DNA of 64,000 bases from Streptomyces caatingaensis (GCF_001187435.1 NZ_LFXA01000017.1:124001-188000), one strand, 5' to 3'; counted from the first letter of the stretch, positions 25,774-34,373 are shown. Made by a program: numbers and translations. Notes: generated from the sequence alone by a model not told the origin.

Positions 25774-26994
25774 GTGGACAACACCGGGCAGGGCGGTTCC
25801 GGCACCGGTCACCAGGACGGGCGGCAGGGACCCGGGCCGCAGCGCCCGCGCGAGGCCGGCGGGGGCATCCTCATGGGCCGCCCCTTCGGCGTGCCCGTCT
25901 ACGTGGCACCCAGCTGGTTCCTCGTCGCGGCCCTGATCACCTGGGTGTTCGGCGGCCAGCTCGACCGCGTCCTGCCCGAGCTGGGGCGCGCCCGCTACCT
26001 CGTCTCCCTCTTCTTCGCCGTCGCCTTCTACGCCTCGGTCCTCGTCCACGAGCTGGCGCACACCGTCGCCGCGCTCCGCTTCAAGCTCCCCGTGCGCCGC
26101 ATCCAGCTCCAGTTCTTCGGCGGGGTCTCGGAGATCGAGAAGGAGACCGAGACCCCCGGCCGGGAGTTCGTCCTCGCCTTCGTCGGGCCGCTGCTCTCCC
26201 TCGTCCTCGCCGGGGTCTTCTGGCTGGCCCTCCAGGCCGTCGAGCCGGCCACCGTCCCGGGCGTGCTGCTCGCCGGGCTCATGGTCTCCAACCTCCTGGT
26301 GGCCGCCTTCAACCTGCTCCCCGGACTGCCGCTGGACGGCGGCCGGATGCTGCGCGCCGTCGTCTGGAAGATCAGCGGCCGGGCCATGACCGGCACCGTC
26401 GCCGCCGCCTGGGTCGGCCGCGCGCTCGCCGTCAGCGTCCTCGTCGGCCTGCCGCTGCTCACCCAGGCCGACCGGGCCGAGAGCTTCGGCAGCGTGGACT
26501 CGCTCACCGACGCCCTGCTCGCCGCCATCCTCGCCGCGATCATCTGGACCGGGGCCGGCAACAGCCTGCGCATGGCCCGGCTGCGCGAGCGGCTGCCCGG
26601 CCTGCGCGCCCGCACCCTCACCCGCCGCGCCGTCCCCGTCACCGCCGCGACGCCGCTCTCCGAGGCCCTGCGCCGGGCGAACGAGGAGGGCGCCCGCGCC
26701 CTGGTCGTCGTGGACGGCGCGGGCGTGCCCGCCGCCCTGGTCCGCGAGTCCGCCATCGTCGGCATCCCCGCCCACCGCCGCCCCTGGGTGGCCGTCGGCA
26801 GCCTCGCCCAGGACCTCCAGGACGGCATGCGGATCTCGGCCGAACTCTCCGGCGAGGAGCTCCTGGAGACCCTGCGGCAGACGCCCGCCACCGAGTACCT
26901 GGTCGTCGAGGAGACCGGCGAGGTCTACGGCGTCCTGTCCACCGCCGACGTCGAGCGCGCCTTCGTCGCGGCCATGGCCCGGACGCCGTCCTAG
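25774..26994 (+). CDS. Site-2 protease (M50) with C-terminal CBS domains
   Basis: 406-residue intramembrane zinc metalloprotease. The first zinc motif is HELAH at 92-96, and the third ligand Asp187 sits in FNLLPGLPLDGGR. About six membrane segments surround these. Residues about 255-400 form a soluble pair of CBS-like repeats (TPLSEALRRANEEGARALVV and TEYLVVEETGEVYGVLST), a layout shared with SpoIVFB-type enzymes in which the CBS part senses nucleotides. The substrate is unknown; related proteases release membrane-tethered regulators. The GTG start follows GAGGGGA. It is divergent from the nuclease gene. Confidence 0.88.
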   Translation: MDNTGQGGSGTGHQDGRQGPGPQRPREAGGGILMGRPFGVPVYVAPSWFLVAALITWVFGGQLDRVLPELGRARYLVSLFFAVAFYASVLVHELAHTVAALRFKLPVRRIQLQFFGGVSEIEKETETPGREFVLAFVGPLLSLVLAGVFWLALQAVEPATVPGVLLAGLMVSNLLVAAFNLLPGLPLDGGRMLRAVVWKISGRAMTGTVAAAWVGRALAVSVLVGLPLLTQADRAESFGSVDSLTDALLAAILAAIIWTGAGNSLRMARLRERLPGLRARTLTRRAVPVTAATPLSEALRRANEEGARALVVVDGAGVPAALVRESAIVGIPAHRRPWVAVGSLAQDLQDGMRISAELSGEELLETLRQTPATEYLVVEETGEVYGVLSTADVERAFVAAMARTPS

Positions 26995-27074
26995 GGCACC
27001 CCCGGCGGCACCGGGAAACCGGGGCGCCCACCCACCCGTACGAGCAGGGCGCGGCGACCCGGTACGCTGGTCAC

Positions 27075-27968
27075 ATGTCCGAACCGACCGGTGCCGCCCG
27101 CCGTCGCGGGCCCTTCCAGGTCGGGGACCAGGTCCAGCTCACCGACCCCAAGGGACGCCACTACACCTTCACGCTCGAAGCCGGGAAGCAGTTCCACACC
27201 CACAAGGGTGCCTTCCCGCACGACGAGCTGATCGGTGCTCCCGAGGGCAGTGTTGTCCGTACCACGGGAAACGTCGCCTACCTCGCGCTGCGCCCCCTGC
27301 TCCCCGACTACGTCCTGTCCATGCCGCGCGGAGCCGCCGTGGTCTACCCCAAGGACGCGGGGCAGATCCTGGCGATGGCCGACATCTTCCCCGGCGCCCG
27401 CGTGGTGGAGGCCGGAGTCGGCTCCGGCTCGCTGAGCAGCTTCCTGCTGCGCGCCATCGGCGACCAGGGCATGCTGCACTCCTACGAGCGCCGCGCCGAC
27501 TTCGCCGAGATCGCCACCCAGAACGTGGAGCGCTACTTCGGCGGCCCGCACCCGGCCTGGCGGCTCACCGTCGGCGACCTGCAGGACAACCTCTCCGACA
27601 CCGACGTCGACCGGGTCATCCTGGACATGCTCGCCCCCTGGGAGTGCCTGGAGGCCGTGCGCAAGGCGCTCGTCCCCGGCGGCATCCTCTGCTGCTACGT
27701 GGCGACCACCACCCAGCTCGCGCGCACCGTCGAGTCCATCCGGGAGATCGGCTGCTTCGCCGAGCCGTCCGCGTGGGAGACGATGGTCCGCACCTGGCAC
27801 GTGGAGGGCCTGGCCGTCCGCCCCGACCACCGGATGATCGGCCACACCGGCTTCCTGCTCACCGCCCGCCGCCTGGCGGACGGCGTGGAGCCGCCGATGC
27901 GCCGCCGCCGTCCGGCCAAGGGCGCCTACGGCGAGGACTACACCGGTCCGGGCTCCGCGGAGCGCTGA
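27075..27968 (+). CDS. trmI: tRNA (adenine-58-N1)-methyltransferase
   Basis: 297 residues. Methylates adenine 58 in the T-loop of tRNA using S-adenosylmethionine, as a tetramer in characterised relatives (Rv2118c). A small N-terminal beta domain (VGDQVQLTDPKGRHYTFTLE) precedes the Rossmann fold; the SAM loop is VVEAGVGSGSLSS near 110-122, and the catalytic-region motif is VILDMLAPWECLE. A -10-like TACGCT ends 6 bases before the ATG and no ribosome site is visible, so the mRNA is probably leaderless. The gene lies 80 bases after the protease gene, next to the proteasome ATPase gene as in mycobacteria. Confidence 0.94.
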   Translation: MSEPTGAARRRGPFQVGDQVQLTDPKGRHYTFTLEAGKQFHTHKGAFPHDELIGAPEGSVVRTTGNVAYLALRPLLPDYVLSMPRGAAVVYPKDAGQILAMADIFPGARVVEAGVGSGSLSSFLLRAIGDQGMLHSYERRADFAEIATQNVERYFGGPHPAWRLTVGDLQDNLSDTDVDRVILDMLAPWECLEAVRKALVPGGILCCYVATTTQLARTVESIREIGCFAEPSAWETMVRTWHVEGLAVRPDHRMIGHTGFLLTARRLADGVEPPMRRRRPAKGAYGEDYTGPGSAER

Positions 27969-27983
27969 CCGGACGCGCGGTGC

Positions 27984-28026
27984 GAGGGCGCCGTCCCCGG
28001 GTGACGAACTCGGGGGCGGCGCCCTC
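27984..28026 (+). terminator. Terminator after trmI
   Basis: 16-bp inverted repeat GAGGGCGCCGTCCCCG (27984-27999) with its complement at 28011-28026, one T.G pair, 11-base loop, followed by GTGTTG. It begins 16 bases past the trmI stop. Confidence 0.75.
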
Positions 28027-28101
28027 GTGTTGACCCGGGGACATGTGCGACGATGCGCACCGTCCCCCGCGATTCCGGCACTTCACAGGAGCCAGCGCAG
28101 C

Positions 28102-28659
28102 GTGCAGCCCCCGGCAGGACTCCCGCACACCCACTCCCGCCCCCTCCACTGGGTGCTGACCGCCCTGGGCGTGGCCGCCGTCCTGCTCGGCGCGGCCCTC
28201 GTCGGCCCCGGTGACGGCACCGCCACCGCGTCGGCCCCGGCGCCCGATCCGGCCGCCGTGCGCTACCCGTTCGACTGCGGGGGCGCGGGCGTGGAGGTCG
28301 TGCGGCACGCCGCCGCGGAACTGGACGGCACCGCCGCGACGATCGCGGTCGTGCGCTGCCGCGCGGGCGCCGGCACCGCGCCCAGCGGCGTCTACGTCCT
28401 CACGGCCGCGCCCGGGGGAACGGCGGGAACGGGCGAACAGGGCGGCGCGGCAAGGGTCGCGGCGACCCTGGTCGACCCCGCGCAGCGGATGGACGTCACC
28501 GGGTTCGCGGTGCGCGGCGATGTGGTTTCGGCCACTCTGCTCGGCTACTCCTCGGCGCGGGTGCCGCGGTGCTGCCCCGACCGGCGCCGCGACGTCCAAT
28601 GGCGGTGGCGGGACGGGAAGTTCGCGCTGACGGCGCTGCCGGTCGCGGGCGGTGCCTGA
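28102..28659 (+). CDS. Small exported or membrane-anchored protein of unknown function
   Basis: 185 residues. The GTG at 28102 has AGGAG 10 bases upstream. One hydrophobic segment (WVLTALGVAAVLLGAAL, about 16-32) acts as signal or anchor, followed by an Ala/Pro/Asp linker. The exported domain has four cysteines, two of them adjacent (FDCGGAG, VRCRAG, PRCCPDRR). The ending DVQWRWRDGKFALTALPV suggests a beta-rich fold. No family is recognised. It lies between trmI and a convergent ferredoxin gene, with only 4 bases between their stop codons. Confidence 0.68.
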   Translation: MQPPAGLPHTHSRPLHWVLTALGVAAVLLGAALVGPGDGTATASAPAPDPAAVRYPFDCGGAGVEVVRHAAAELDGTAATIAVVRCRAGAGTAPSGVYVLTAAPGGTAGTGEQGGAARVAATLVDPAQRMDVTGFAVRGDVVSATLLGYSSARVPRCCPDRRRDVQWRWRDGKFALTALPVAGGA

Positions 28660-28663
28660 GCCG

Positions 28664-28999
28664 TCACGCGGCGTCGGGGCCGTAGACCTCGACCTTGTCC
28701 GAGACGCGGCGCACGTGGATGCAGTCGCCGGGGCAGTCCTTGGCCGAGTCGCGCACGTCGGCCAGCAGCGGCAGCGGAACGCGCGTCGTCGCCCCGGGTT
28801 CCTGCAGGAGTTCGTCGTCGGCGCTCTTCACGTACGCCAGGCCGTCGATGTCGAGCTCGAACACCTCGGGGGCGTACTGCGCGCAGATGCCGTCCCCCGT
28901 GCACAGGTCCTGGTCGATCCAGACCTCGAGGGCCTCGCCGGGGCCCCCGGCCGCCGGGTCGTCGGCGGCGGTCGCACGGTCTGCGTTCTGGACGGTCAT
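28664..28999 (-). CDS. Ferredoxin, probable 3Fe-4S type
   Basis: 111 residues. Small soluble electron carrier. The cluster motif is LCTGDGICAQYAPEVF (C-x2-D-x2-C type), with the third ligand in DCPGDCIHV. Asp in place of the central cysteine indicates a single 3Fe-4S cluster, as in Streptomyces ferredoxins that serve cytochromes P450; the extra Cys in GDC is unusual. No P450 or reductase gene is nearby. It is divergent from arc, separated by 241 bases, a linkage I recall from other Streptomyces proteasome loci. Confidence 0.87.
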   Translation of the reverse strand: MTVQNADRATAADDPAAGGPGEALEVWIDQDLCTGDGICAQYAPEVFELDIDGLAYVKSADDELLQEPGATTRVPLPLLADVRDSAKDCPGDCIHVRRVSDKVEVYGPDAA

Positions 29000-29197
29000 T
29001 GCGGTGACGTTCCTGCCTACGTGAATCAATTGGAGCCAGCACGGACGGGTGTTGACCGAGTTCGACAATACAACCGCCCGCTTTCCGATGTTGATGGGTG
29101 GGTATTCCCCTGTCGTGAGGACGTGCGCAAGGGTGAAGATCGGACACACTCCGACCGGGTTTGTGATCTAGGGGTTTCAACCTGCACCGGCCCAGGT

Positions 29198-29240
29198 AGG
29201 GTCTGGAAGCGTCCAGCTCCCCTTGGAGGAGGTGAGGACC
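29198..29240 (+). promoter_or_regulatory. arc promoter and short leader
   Basis: TAGGGT at 29198-29203 is a plausible -10; TTTCAA about 16 bases upstream is a weak -35. Transcription would start near 29210, leaving a leader of about 30 bases that contains GGAGGAGG. The same hexamer stands before pup (33031) and prcB (33421). Confidence 0.5.
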
Positions 29241-31007
29241 GTGGCAGCCCACGACGACGACATGAACCGCGGCATCCGGCCGGGACGGGGCGGTGACGAC
29301 CCCGCCGGCCAGGTTGCCTACCTCGAGCAGGAGATCGCCGTCCTGCGGCGCAAGCTCGCCGACTCTCCGCGGCACACGAGGATTCTCGAAGAGCGGATCG
29401 TCGAGCTCCAGACCAACCTGGCAGGGGTGTCCGCACAGAACGAACGGCTCGCCAACACCCTGCGCGAGGCCCGCGACCAGATCGTGGCCCTCAAGGAGGA
29501 GGTCGACCGGCTCGCCCAGCCGCCGGCCGGCTTCGGGGTCTTTCTCCAGGCGAACGACGACGGCACGGTGGACGTCTTCACCGGGGGGCGCAAACTCCGG
29601 GTCAACGTCAGCCCGAGCGTCGACGCCGACGAGCTCAGGCCCGGCCAGGAGGTCATGCTCAACGAGGCGCTCAACGTGGTCGAGGCCATGGCGTTCGAGC
29701 GGGCCGGGGACATCGTCACCCTCAAGGAGATCCTGGAGGACGGCGAACGGGCCCTGGTCATCGGGCACACCGACGAGGAGCGGGTGGTGAGGCTCGCCGA
29801 GCCGCTGCTGGACGTCACCATCCGCCCCGGCGACGCCCTGTTGCTCGAATCCCGTTCCGGCTACGTCTACGAGGTCATCCCGAAGAGCGAGGTCGAGGAG
29901 CTCGTCCTCGAAGAGGTCCCGGACATCGACTACTCGAAGATCGGCGGCCTGGGCAACCAGATCGAGCTGATCCGCGACGCGGTCGAACTCCCCTATCTCT
30001 ACCCGGACCTCTTCAAGGAGCACCAACTCCGGCCGCCCAAGGGCGTCCTGCTCTACGGGCCGCCCGGCTGCGGCAAGACGCTCATCGCCAAGGCCGTCGC
30101 CAACTCCCTTGCCAAGAAGGTCGCGGAGGTCACCGGCAAGCCCGCGGGGAAGAGCTTCTTCCTCAACATCAAGGGCCCGGAGCTGCTCAACAAGTACGTG
30201 GGCGAGACCGAGCGGCACATCCGGCTGATCTTCCAGCGGGCGCGGGAGAAGGCCGGCGAGGGCACCCCGGTGATCGTGTTCTTCGACGAGATGGACTCCC
30301 TGTTCCGCACCCGCGGCTCGGGCGTCAGCTCCGACGTGGAGAACACCATCGTCCCCCAGCTCCTCTCGGAGATCGACGGCGTCGAGGGCCTGGAGAACGT
30401 GATCGTCATCGGCGCCTCCAACCGCGAGGACATGATCGACCCCGCGATCCTGCGCCCCGGCCGGCTCGATGTGAAGATCAAGATCGAGCGTCCGGACGCC
30501 GAGGCCGCCAAGGACATCTTCTCCAAGTACCTGACCGAGACCCTGCCGCTGCACGCGGACGACCTCGCCGAGCACGGCGGTTCGGCGCGGGCCACCATCG
30601 ACGGCATGATCCAGTCGGTCGTGGAGCAGATGTACGCGGAGTCCGAGGAGAACCGCTTCCTGGAGGTCACCTACGCCAACGGTGACAAGGAGGTCCTCTA
30701 CTTCAAGGACTTCAACTCCGGGGCGATGATCCAGAACATCGTGGACCGGGCCAAGAAGATGGCGATCAAGGCCTTCCTGGACCACAACCAGAAGGGTCTG
30801 CGCGTCTCCCACCTGCTCGCCGCCTGCGTCGACGAGTTCAAGGAGAACGAGGACCTGCCCAACACCACCAACCCCGACGACTGGGCCCGCATCTCCGGCA
30901 AGAAGGGCGAGCGGATCGTCTTCATCCGCACCCTCGTCACCGGCAAGCAGGGCGCGGACACCGGCCGCTCGATCGACACGGTGGCCAATACCGGTCAGTA
31001 CCTCTAG
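29241..31007 (+). CDS. arc: Proteasome-associated AAA ATPase (ARC/Mpa)
   Basis: 588 residues. Hexameric ring that recognises Pup on tagged proteins, unfolds them and feeds them to the 20S core. Residues 22-92 form the coiled coil that binds Pup; two OB-type domains follow (about 95-235). The AAA module has Walker A GPPGCGKT near 273-280, Walker B VIVFFDEMDS near 346-355 and an arginine finger region RPGRLD. The C-terminus ends GQYL, whose penultimate Tyr docks on the proteasome alpha ring. The GTG at 29241 has a strong GGAGG site 8 bases upstream. Adjacent genes are ferredoxin (divergent) and dop. Confidence 0.97.
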   Translation: MAAHDDDMNRGIRPGRGGDDPAGQVAYLEQEIAVLRRKLADSPRHTRILEERIVELQTNLAGVSAQNERLANTLREARDQIVALKEEVDRLAQPPAGFGVFLQANDDGTVDVFTGGRKLRVNVSPSVDADELRPGQEVMLNEALNVVEAMAFERAGDIVTLKEILEDGERALVIGHTDEERVVRLAEPLLDVTIRPGDALLLESRSGYVYEVIPKSEVEELVLEEVPDIDYSKIGGLGNQIELIRDAVELPYLYPDLFKEHQLRPPKGVLLYGPPGCGKTLIAKAVANSLAKKVAEVTGKPAGKSFFLNIKGPELLNKYVGETERHIRLIFQRAREKAGEGTPVIVFFDEMDSLFRTRGSGVSSDVENTIVPQLLSEIDGVEGLENVIVIGASNREDMIDPAILRPGRLDVKIKIERPDAEAAKDIFSKYLTETLPLHADDLAEHGGSARATIDGMIQSVVEQMYAESEENRFLEVTYANGDKEVLYFKDFNSGAMIQNIVDRAKKMAIKAFLDHNQKGLRVSHLLAACVDEFKENEDLPNTTNPDDWARISGKKGERIVFIRTLVTGKQGADTGRSIDTVANTGQYL

Positions 31008-31427
31008 CACCTCCGTCCGGCTGCGGATGACTGTTTCCTTCCGGTTCCCCGCCTCCCGGCGGGAACCGGGCCGGAAACCGTCCGTCCGCGGCCGGACGCG
31101 TTTTGCGCCAGATGTCCCGCGCACGGCACGACCGTGCCGATGTGCCGCATGAACCGGAGCGACGACTGTGCCGCACTTTCCCGGGGGGCACCGCACCCGA
31201 CGGCAGCCGCGCGGCGGGCCGGGCCCCCGGCCGGAACCGCCGGTCCACGCGGTGCGCCGGCCCGGCGACGCGAAGCAAAAGCCAGTAATGATCTCCCCAG
31301 GGCCGCAAAGCCGTTCTAGGCTCGTCGGTACCACCGCGACGCGCGTGGGGGATGCACACGGACCGGATGCGCAGCGGTACTTGAGTGGCGACCCCGCCCG
31401 GGGGCGCCACCGGGCAAGGAGGGCCGC
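31008..31427 (+). other. 420-base intergenic region between arc and dop
   Basis: No convincing gene. An imperfect hairpin at 31041-31069 (CCGGTTCCCCGCC with GGCGGGAACCGG, one bulge) should terminate arc. TAGGCT at 31317-31322 is a likely -10 for dop, giving a leader of about 100 bases. That leader holds a further hairpin at 31385-31410, GTGGCG-A-CCCC-gccc-GGGG-G-CGCCAC, just before the ribosome site AGGAGGG. Confidence 0.55.
31041..31069 (+). terminator. Terminator after arc
   Basis: Imperfect 12-bp inverted repeat with a single bulged C, beginning 34 bases after the arc stop. No T-run. Confidence 0.55.
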
Positions 31428-32939
31428 ATGACCGTACGGCGAGTAATGGGCATCGAGACGGAGTACGGGATCTCCGTCCCCGGTCACCCGAACGCCAATG
31501 CCATGCTCACCTCGTCCCAGATCGTCAACGCCTACGCGGCCGCGATGCACCGGGCACGCCGTGCCCGCTGGGACTTCGAGGAGGAGAACCCGCTGCGGGA
31601 CGCCCGCGGCTTCGACCTCGCCCGCGAGGCGGCGGACGCCAGCCAGCTCACGGACGAGGACATCGGCCTGGCCAATGTGATCCTCACCAACGGCGCCCGG
31701 CTGTACGTGGACCACGCCCACCCCGAGTACAGCTCCCCGGAGATCACCAACCCCCGCGACGCCGTCCTCTGGGACAAGGCCGGGGAACGGATCATGGCCG
31801 AGGCCGCCGAGCGCGCCGCCCAGCTCCCCGGCGCCCAGCCGATCCACCTCTACAAGAACAACACCGACAACAAGGGCGCGTCCTACGGCACCCACGAGAA
31901 CTACCTGATGAAGCGGGAGACCCCCTTCTCGGACATCGTGCGGCACCTGACCCCCTTCTTCGTCTCCCGCCAGGTGGTCACCGGCGCCGGCCGGGTGGGC
32001 ATCGGCCAGGACGGCCGCGAGCACGGCTTCCAGATCAGCCAGCGCGCCGACTACTTCGAGGTCGAGGTCGGCCTGGAGACCACCCTCAAGCGCCCCATCA
32101 TCAACACCCGGGACGAGCCGCACGCCGACGCCGAGAAGTACCGCCGGCTGCATGTGATCATCGGCGACGCCAACCTCTCCGAGATCTCCACCTACCTCAA
32201 GCTCGGCACCACCTCGCTCGTCCTCTCCATGATCGAGGACGGCTTCATCTCCGGGGACTTCGCCGTCGACCAGCCCGTCCGCACGCTCCACCGGATCAGC
32301 CACGACCCCTCCCTGAAGCGGCTCATCACGCTGCGCAGCGGCCGGACGCTGACCGCGGTGCAACTGCAGATGGAGTACTTCGAGCTGGCCCGCAAGCACG
32401 TCGAGGACCGTTTCGGGGCCGACGCGGACGAGCAGACCAAGGACGTCCTCGCGCGCTGGGAGGACGTCCTGGGCCGGCTGGAGAGCGACCCGATGAGCCT
32501 GGCGGGCGAGCTGGACTGGGTGGCCAAGCGCGAGCTGCTGGAGGGCTACCGCCGGCGCGACGGCCTGGGCTGGGACGCGGCCCGGCTGCACCTGGTGGAC
32601 CTCCAGTACGCGGACGTCCGCCCGGACAAGGGGCTCTACAACCGGCTGGTGGCCCGCGGCCGGATGAAGCGGCTGCTGGACGAGACCGAGGTCGAGCAGG
32701 CCCGCACGGCCCCGCCGGAGGACACCCGCGCCTACTTCCGCGGCCGCTGCCTGGAGCAGTACGCGGACGACGTGGCCGCGGCCTCCTGGGACTCGGTGAT
32801 CTTCGACCTGCCGGGCCGGGACTCGCTCCAGCGGGTGCCGACCCTGGAGCCCCTGCGGGGCACCCGCAACCACGTCAAGGAGCTGCTGGACCGCTGCCGC
32901 ACGGCGGAGGACCTGGTGCGGGTGCTGTCCGGGGGCTGA
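31428..32939 (+). CDS. dop: Depupylase/Pup deamidase
   Basis: 503 residues. Converts the C-terminal Gln of Pup to Glu so it can be ligated, and later cleaves Pup from substrates. The glutamine-synthetase-like fold starts with MGIETEYGIS (magnesium/ATP-binding glutamates 10 and 12). The catalytic Asp95 lies in NGARLYVDHAHPEYSSPE, and KNNTDNKGASYGTHENYL and RPIINTRDEPHADAEKYRRL are shared with PafA. The longer loop after residue 40 (about 40-75) is typical of Dop rather than PafA. AGGAGGG precedes the ATG. It forms a cluster with pup, prcB and prcA. Confidence 0.96.
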   Translation: MTVRRVMGIETEYGISVPGHPNANAMLTSSQIVNAYAAAMHRARRARWDFEEENPLRDARGFDLAREAADASQLTDEDIGLANVILTNGARLYVDHAHPEYSSPEITNPRDAVLWDKAGERIMAEAAERAAQLPGAQPIHLYKNNTDNKGASYGTHENYLMKRETPFSDIVRHLTPFFVSRQVVTGAGRVGIGQDGREHGFQISQRADYFEVEVGLETTLKRPIINTRDEPHADAEKYRRLHVIIGDANLSEISTYLKLGTTSLVLSMIEDGFISGDFAVDQPVRTLHRISHDPSLKRLITLRSGRTLTAVQLQMEYFELARKHVEDRFGADADEQTKDVLARWEDVLGRLESDPMSLAGELDWVAKRELLEGYRRRDGLGWDAARLHLVDLQYADVRPDKGLYNRLVARGRMKRLLDETEVEQARTAPPEDTRAYFRGRCLEQYADDVAAASWDSVIFDLPGRDSLQRVPTLEPLRGTRNHVKELLDRCRTAEDLVRVLSGG

Positions 32940-32961
32940 TCCCGGAGTCTGGAAGTGACCC

Positions 32962-32993
32962 CGCCCGGGAATCATGACCGTGGTTCCCGGGCG
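32962..32993 (+). terminator. Hairpin between dop and pup
   Basis: CGCCCGGGAATCA at 32962-32974 pairs with TGGTTCCCGGGCG at 32981-32993 (one T.G pair), leaving a 6-base loop. It starts 23 bases past the dop stop and lies upstream of a -10-like TAGGGT at 33031, so pup is probably transcribed from its own promoter. Confidence 0.65.
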
Positions 32994-33030
32994 TTCCGGA
33001 AAGTACGGGGCCGATGTCGGACCCGGCTTG

Positions 33031-33098
33031 TAGGGTCGGCAACAGAACGTCCGATCTTGTACGTGATCTTGTACGTCGAACCGAGCGGGGTGAGGGGT
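33031..33098 (+). promoter_or_regulatory. pup promoter and leader with duplicated element
   Basis: TAGGGT at 33031-33036 is the likely -10, giving a leader of about 56 bases. The leader contains a perfect tandem repeat of GATCTTGTACGT (33053-33076) and the GAGCGGGG/GAGGGG ribosome-site region immediately before pup. Confidence 0.5.
33053..33076 (+). repeat. Perfect 12-bp tandem repeat in the pup leader
   Basis: Two exact copies of GATCTTGTACGT side by side, starting 46 bases before the pup ATG. Each copy includes the GTAC palindrome. The repeat is A/T-rich relative to its surroundings and could be a protein-binding site or an RNA element. Confidence 0.85.
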
Positions 33099-33317
33099 AT
33101 GGCGACCAAGGACACCGGCGGCGGGCAGCAGAAGGCCACGCGCTCGACGGAGGAGGTCGAGGAGCAGGCGCAGGACGCGCAGGCTTCCGAGGACCTCAAG
33201 GAACGGCACGAGAAACTGTCGGACGACGTGGACTCGGTGCTGGACGAGATCGACGACGTCCTCGAGGAGAACGCCGAGGACTTCGTGCGCTCCTTCGTGC
33301 AAAAGGGCGGCCAGTAG
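33099..33317 (+). CDS. pup: Prokaryotic ubiquitin-like protein Pup
   Basis: 72-residue, mostly disordered protein modifier, attached through its C-terminus to lysines of target proteins. The sequence is highly acidic, with a helical stretch (SDDVDSVLDEIDDVLEENAE) that binds the Arc coiled coil. It ends FVQKGGQ; the terminal Gln must be deamidated by Dop before ligation by PafA. The ATG at 33099 gives the length known from Streptomyces. An in-frame GTG at 33090 with a better spaced GAGCGGGG would add VRG and is a possible alternative start. Confidence 0.97.
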   Translation: MATKDTGGGQQKATRSTEEVEEQAQDAQASEDLKERHEKLSDDVDSVLDEIDDVLEENAEDFVRSFVQKGGQ

Positions 33318-33420
33318 GCACTCCCCGTTCCTCCGTGCCGGACGGCTGCGGCGCCCTCGCGGCGTGCCGCATCCGTCCGGAGGCTCCACCGGCACATGTG
33401 GATCATCGCCATGGGACCGA

Positions 33421-33489
33421 TAGGGTCCGTGGTGTCCGGTGCCCCGACCGCGGCATCGGGATATGGGACTGTTACCTGGAAGGAAACTC
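33421..33489 (+). promoter_or_regulatory. prcB promoter and leader
   Basis: TAGGGT at 33421-33426 matches the hexamers before arc and pup and would give a leader of about 57 bases with GGAAGGA before the GTG. No good -35 is seen. Confidence 0.45.
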
Positions 33490-34335
33490 GTGGAAGCCAA
33501 CCCTCGAAGCACCGGGCGTCTACCTGCTGCCTTCCTGACGCCTGGCTCCTCCTCCTTCATGGACTTCCTCGCGGGCCACCAGCCCGAGCTGCTGCCGCGC
33601 AACCGGCAGCTGCCCGCGCAGGGCGTGATCGAGGCACCGCACGGCACGACCATCGTCGCGGTCACCTACCGCGGCGGGGTGGTGCTGGCCGGTGACCGGC
33701 GCGCCACCATGGGCAACGTCATCGCGCAGCGCGACATCGAGAAGGTCTTCCCGGCCGACGAGTACTCGGCCGTCGGCATCGCCGGCACCGCCGGTCTCGC
33801 CGTGGAGATGGTCAAGCTCTTCCAGCTCGAGCTGGAGCACTTCGAGAAGGTGGAGGGCACCCAGCTCTCCCTGGAGGGCAAGGCCAACCGGCTCTCCACC
33901 ATGATCCGCAGCAACCTCGGCATGGCCATGCAGGGCCTGGCCGTCGTGCCGCTCTTCGCCGGCTGGGACGTGGACCGGGAGAAGGGCCGGATCTTCTCCT
34001 ACGACGTCACCGGCGGGCGCTCCGAGGAGCACGTCGGCTACGCGGCCACCGGCTCCGGCTCGATGTTCGCGCGCGGCGCGCTGAAGAAGCTCTTCCGGGA
34101 CGACCTGTCGGAGGAGGAGGCCATCACCCTCGTCGTGCAGGCGCTCTACGACGCGGCGGACGACGACTCGGCCACCGGCGGCCCGGACCTGGCCCGCAGG
34201 ATCTACCCGATCGTGACGGTCGTCTCCGACGAGGGATACCGCAAGCTCTCCGAGGAGCAGCTCGTCGGCACGGTCAGGGCGATTCACGAGCGTCGGCTGG
34301 AGGAGCCGGACGGCCCCCGCGCCGCCCTCCTCTAG
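33490..34335 (+). CDS. prcB: 20S proteasome beta subunit
   Basis: 281 residues. Catalytic subunit of the two inner rings of the 20S core. A 52-residue propeptide ends at ...VIEAPHG and is removed autocatalytically, exposing Thr53 (TTIVAVTYRGGVVLAGDRRA) as the N-terminal nucleophile. Asp and Lys partners lie in AGDRRATMGN and RDIEKVF. Other family blocks are AVGIAGTAGLAVEMV and YAATGSGSMFARGALKKL. Length equals that reported for S. coelicolor PrcB. The GTG at 33490 follows GGAAGGA. prcA starts 38 bases downstream. Confidence 0.97.
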   Translation: MEANPRSTGRLPAAFLTPGSSSFMDFLAGHQPELLPRNRQLPAQGVIEAPHGTTIVAVTYRGGVVLAGDRRATMGNVIAQRDIEKVFPADEYSAVGIAGTAGLAVEMVKLFQLELEHFEKVEGTQLSLEGKANRLSTMIRSNLGMAMQGLAVVPLFAGWDVDREKGRIFSYDVTGGRSEEHVGYAATGSGSMFARGALKKLFRDDLSEEEAITLVVQALYDAADDDSATGGPDLARRIYPIVTVVSDEGYRKLSEEQLVGTVRAIHERRLEEPDGPRAALL

Positions 34336-34373
34336 ACATGCTTCCCCTACGAACAGAAAGGGATGGGTAGCCG

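Noticed and set aside
31103..31431. Several short open frames in the arc-dop gap
   Set aside because: No ribosome site, Arg/Pro-rich content, mutually overlapping; better read as leader DNA.
28545..33665. 1706-codon open frame on the minus strand
   Set aside because: It runs antisense through ferredoxin, arc, dop, pup and prcB. Its composition (Gly/Val/Arg/Asp/Leu-rich) is that of an antisense frame of high-GC genes, with no ribosome site or motif.
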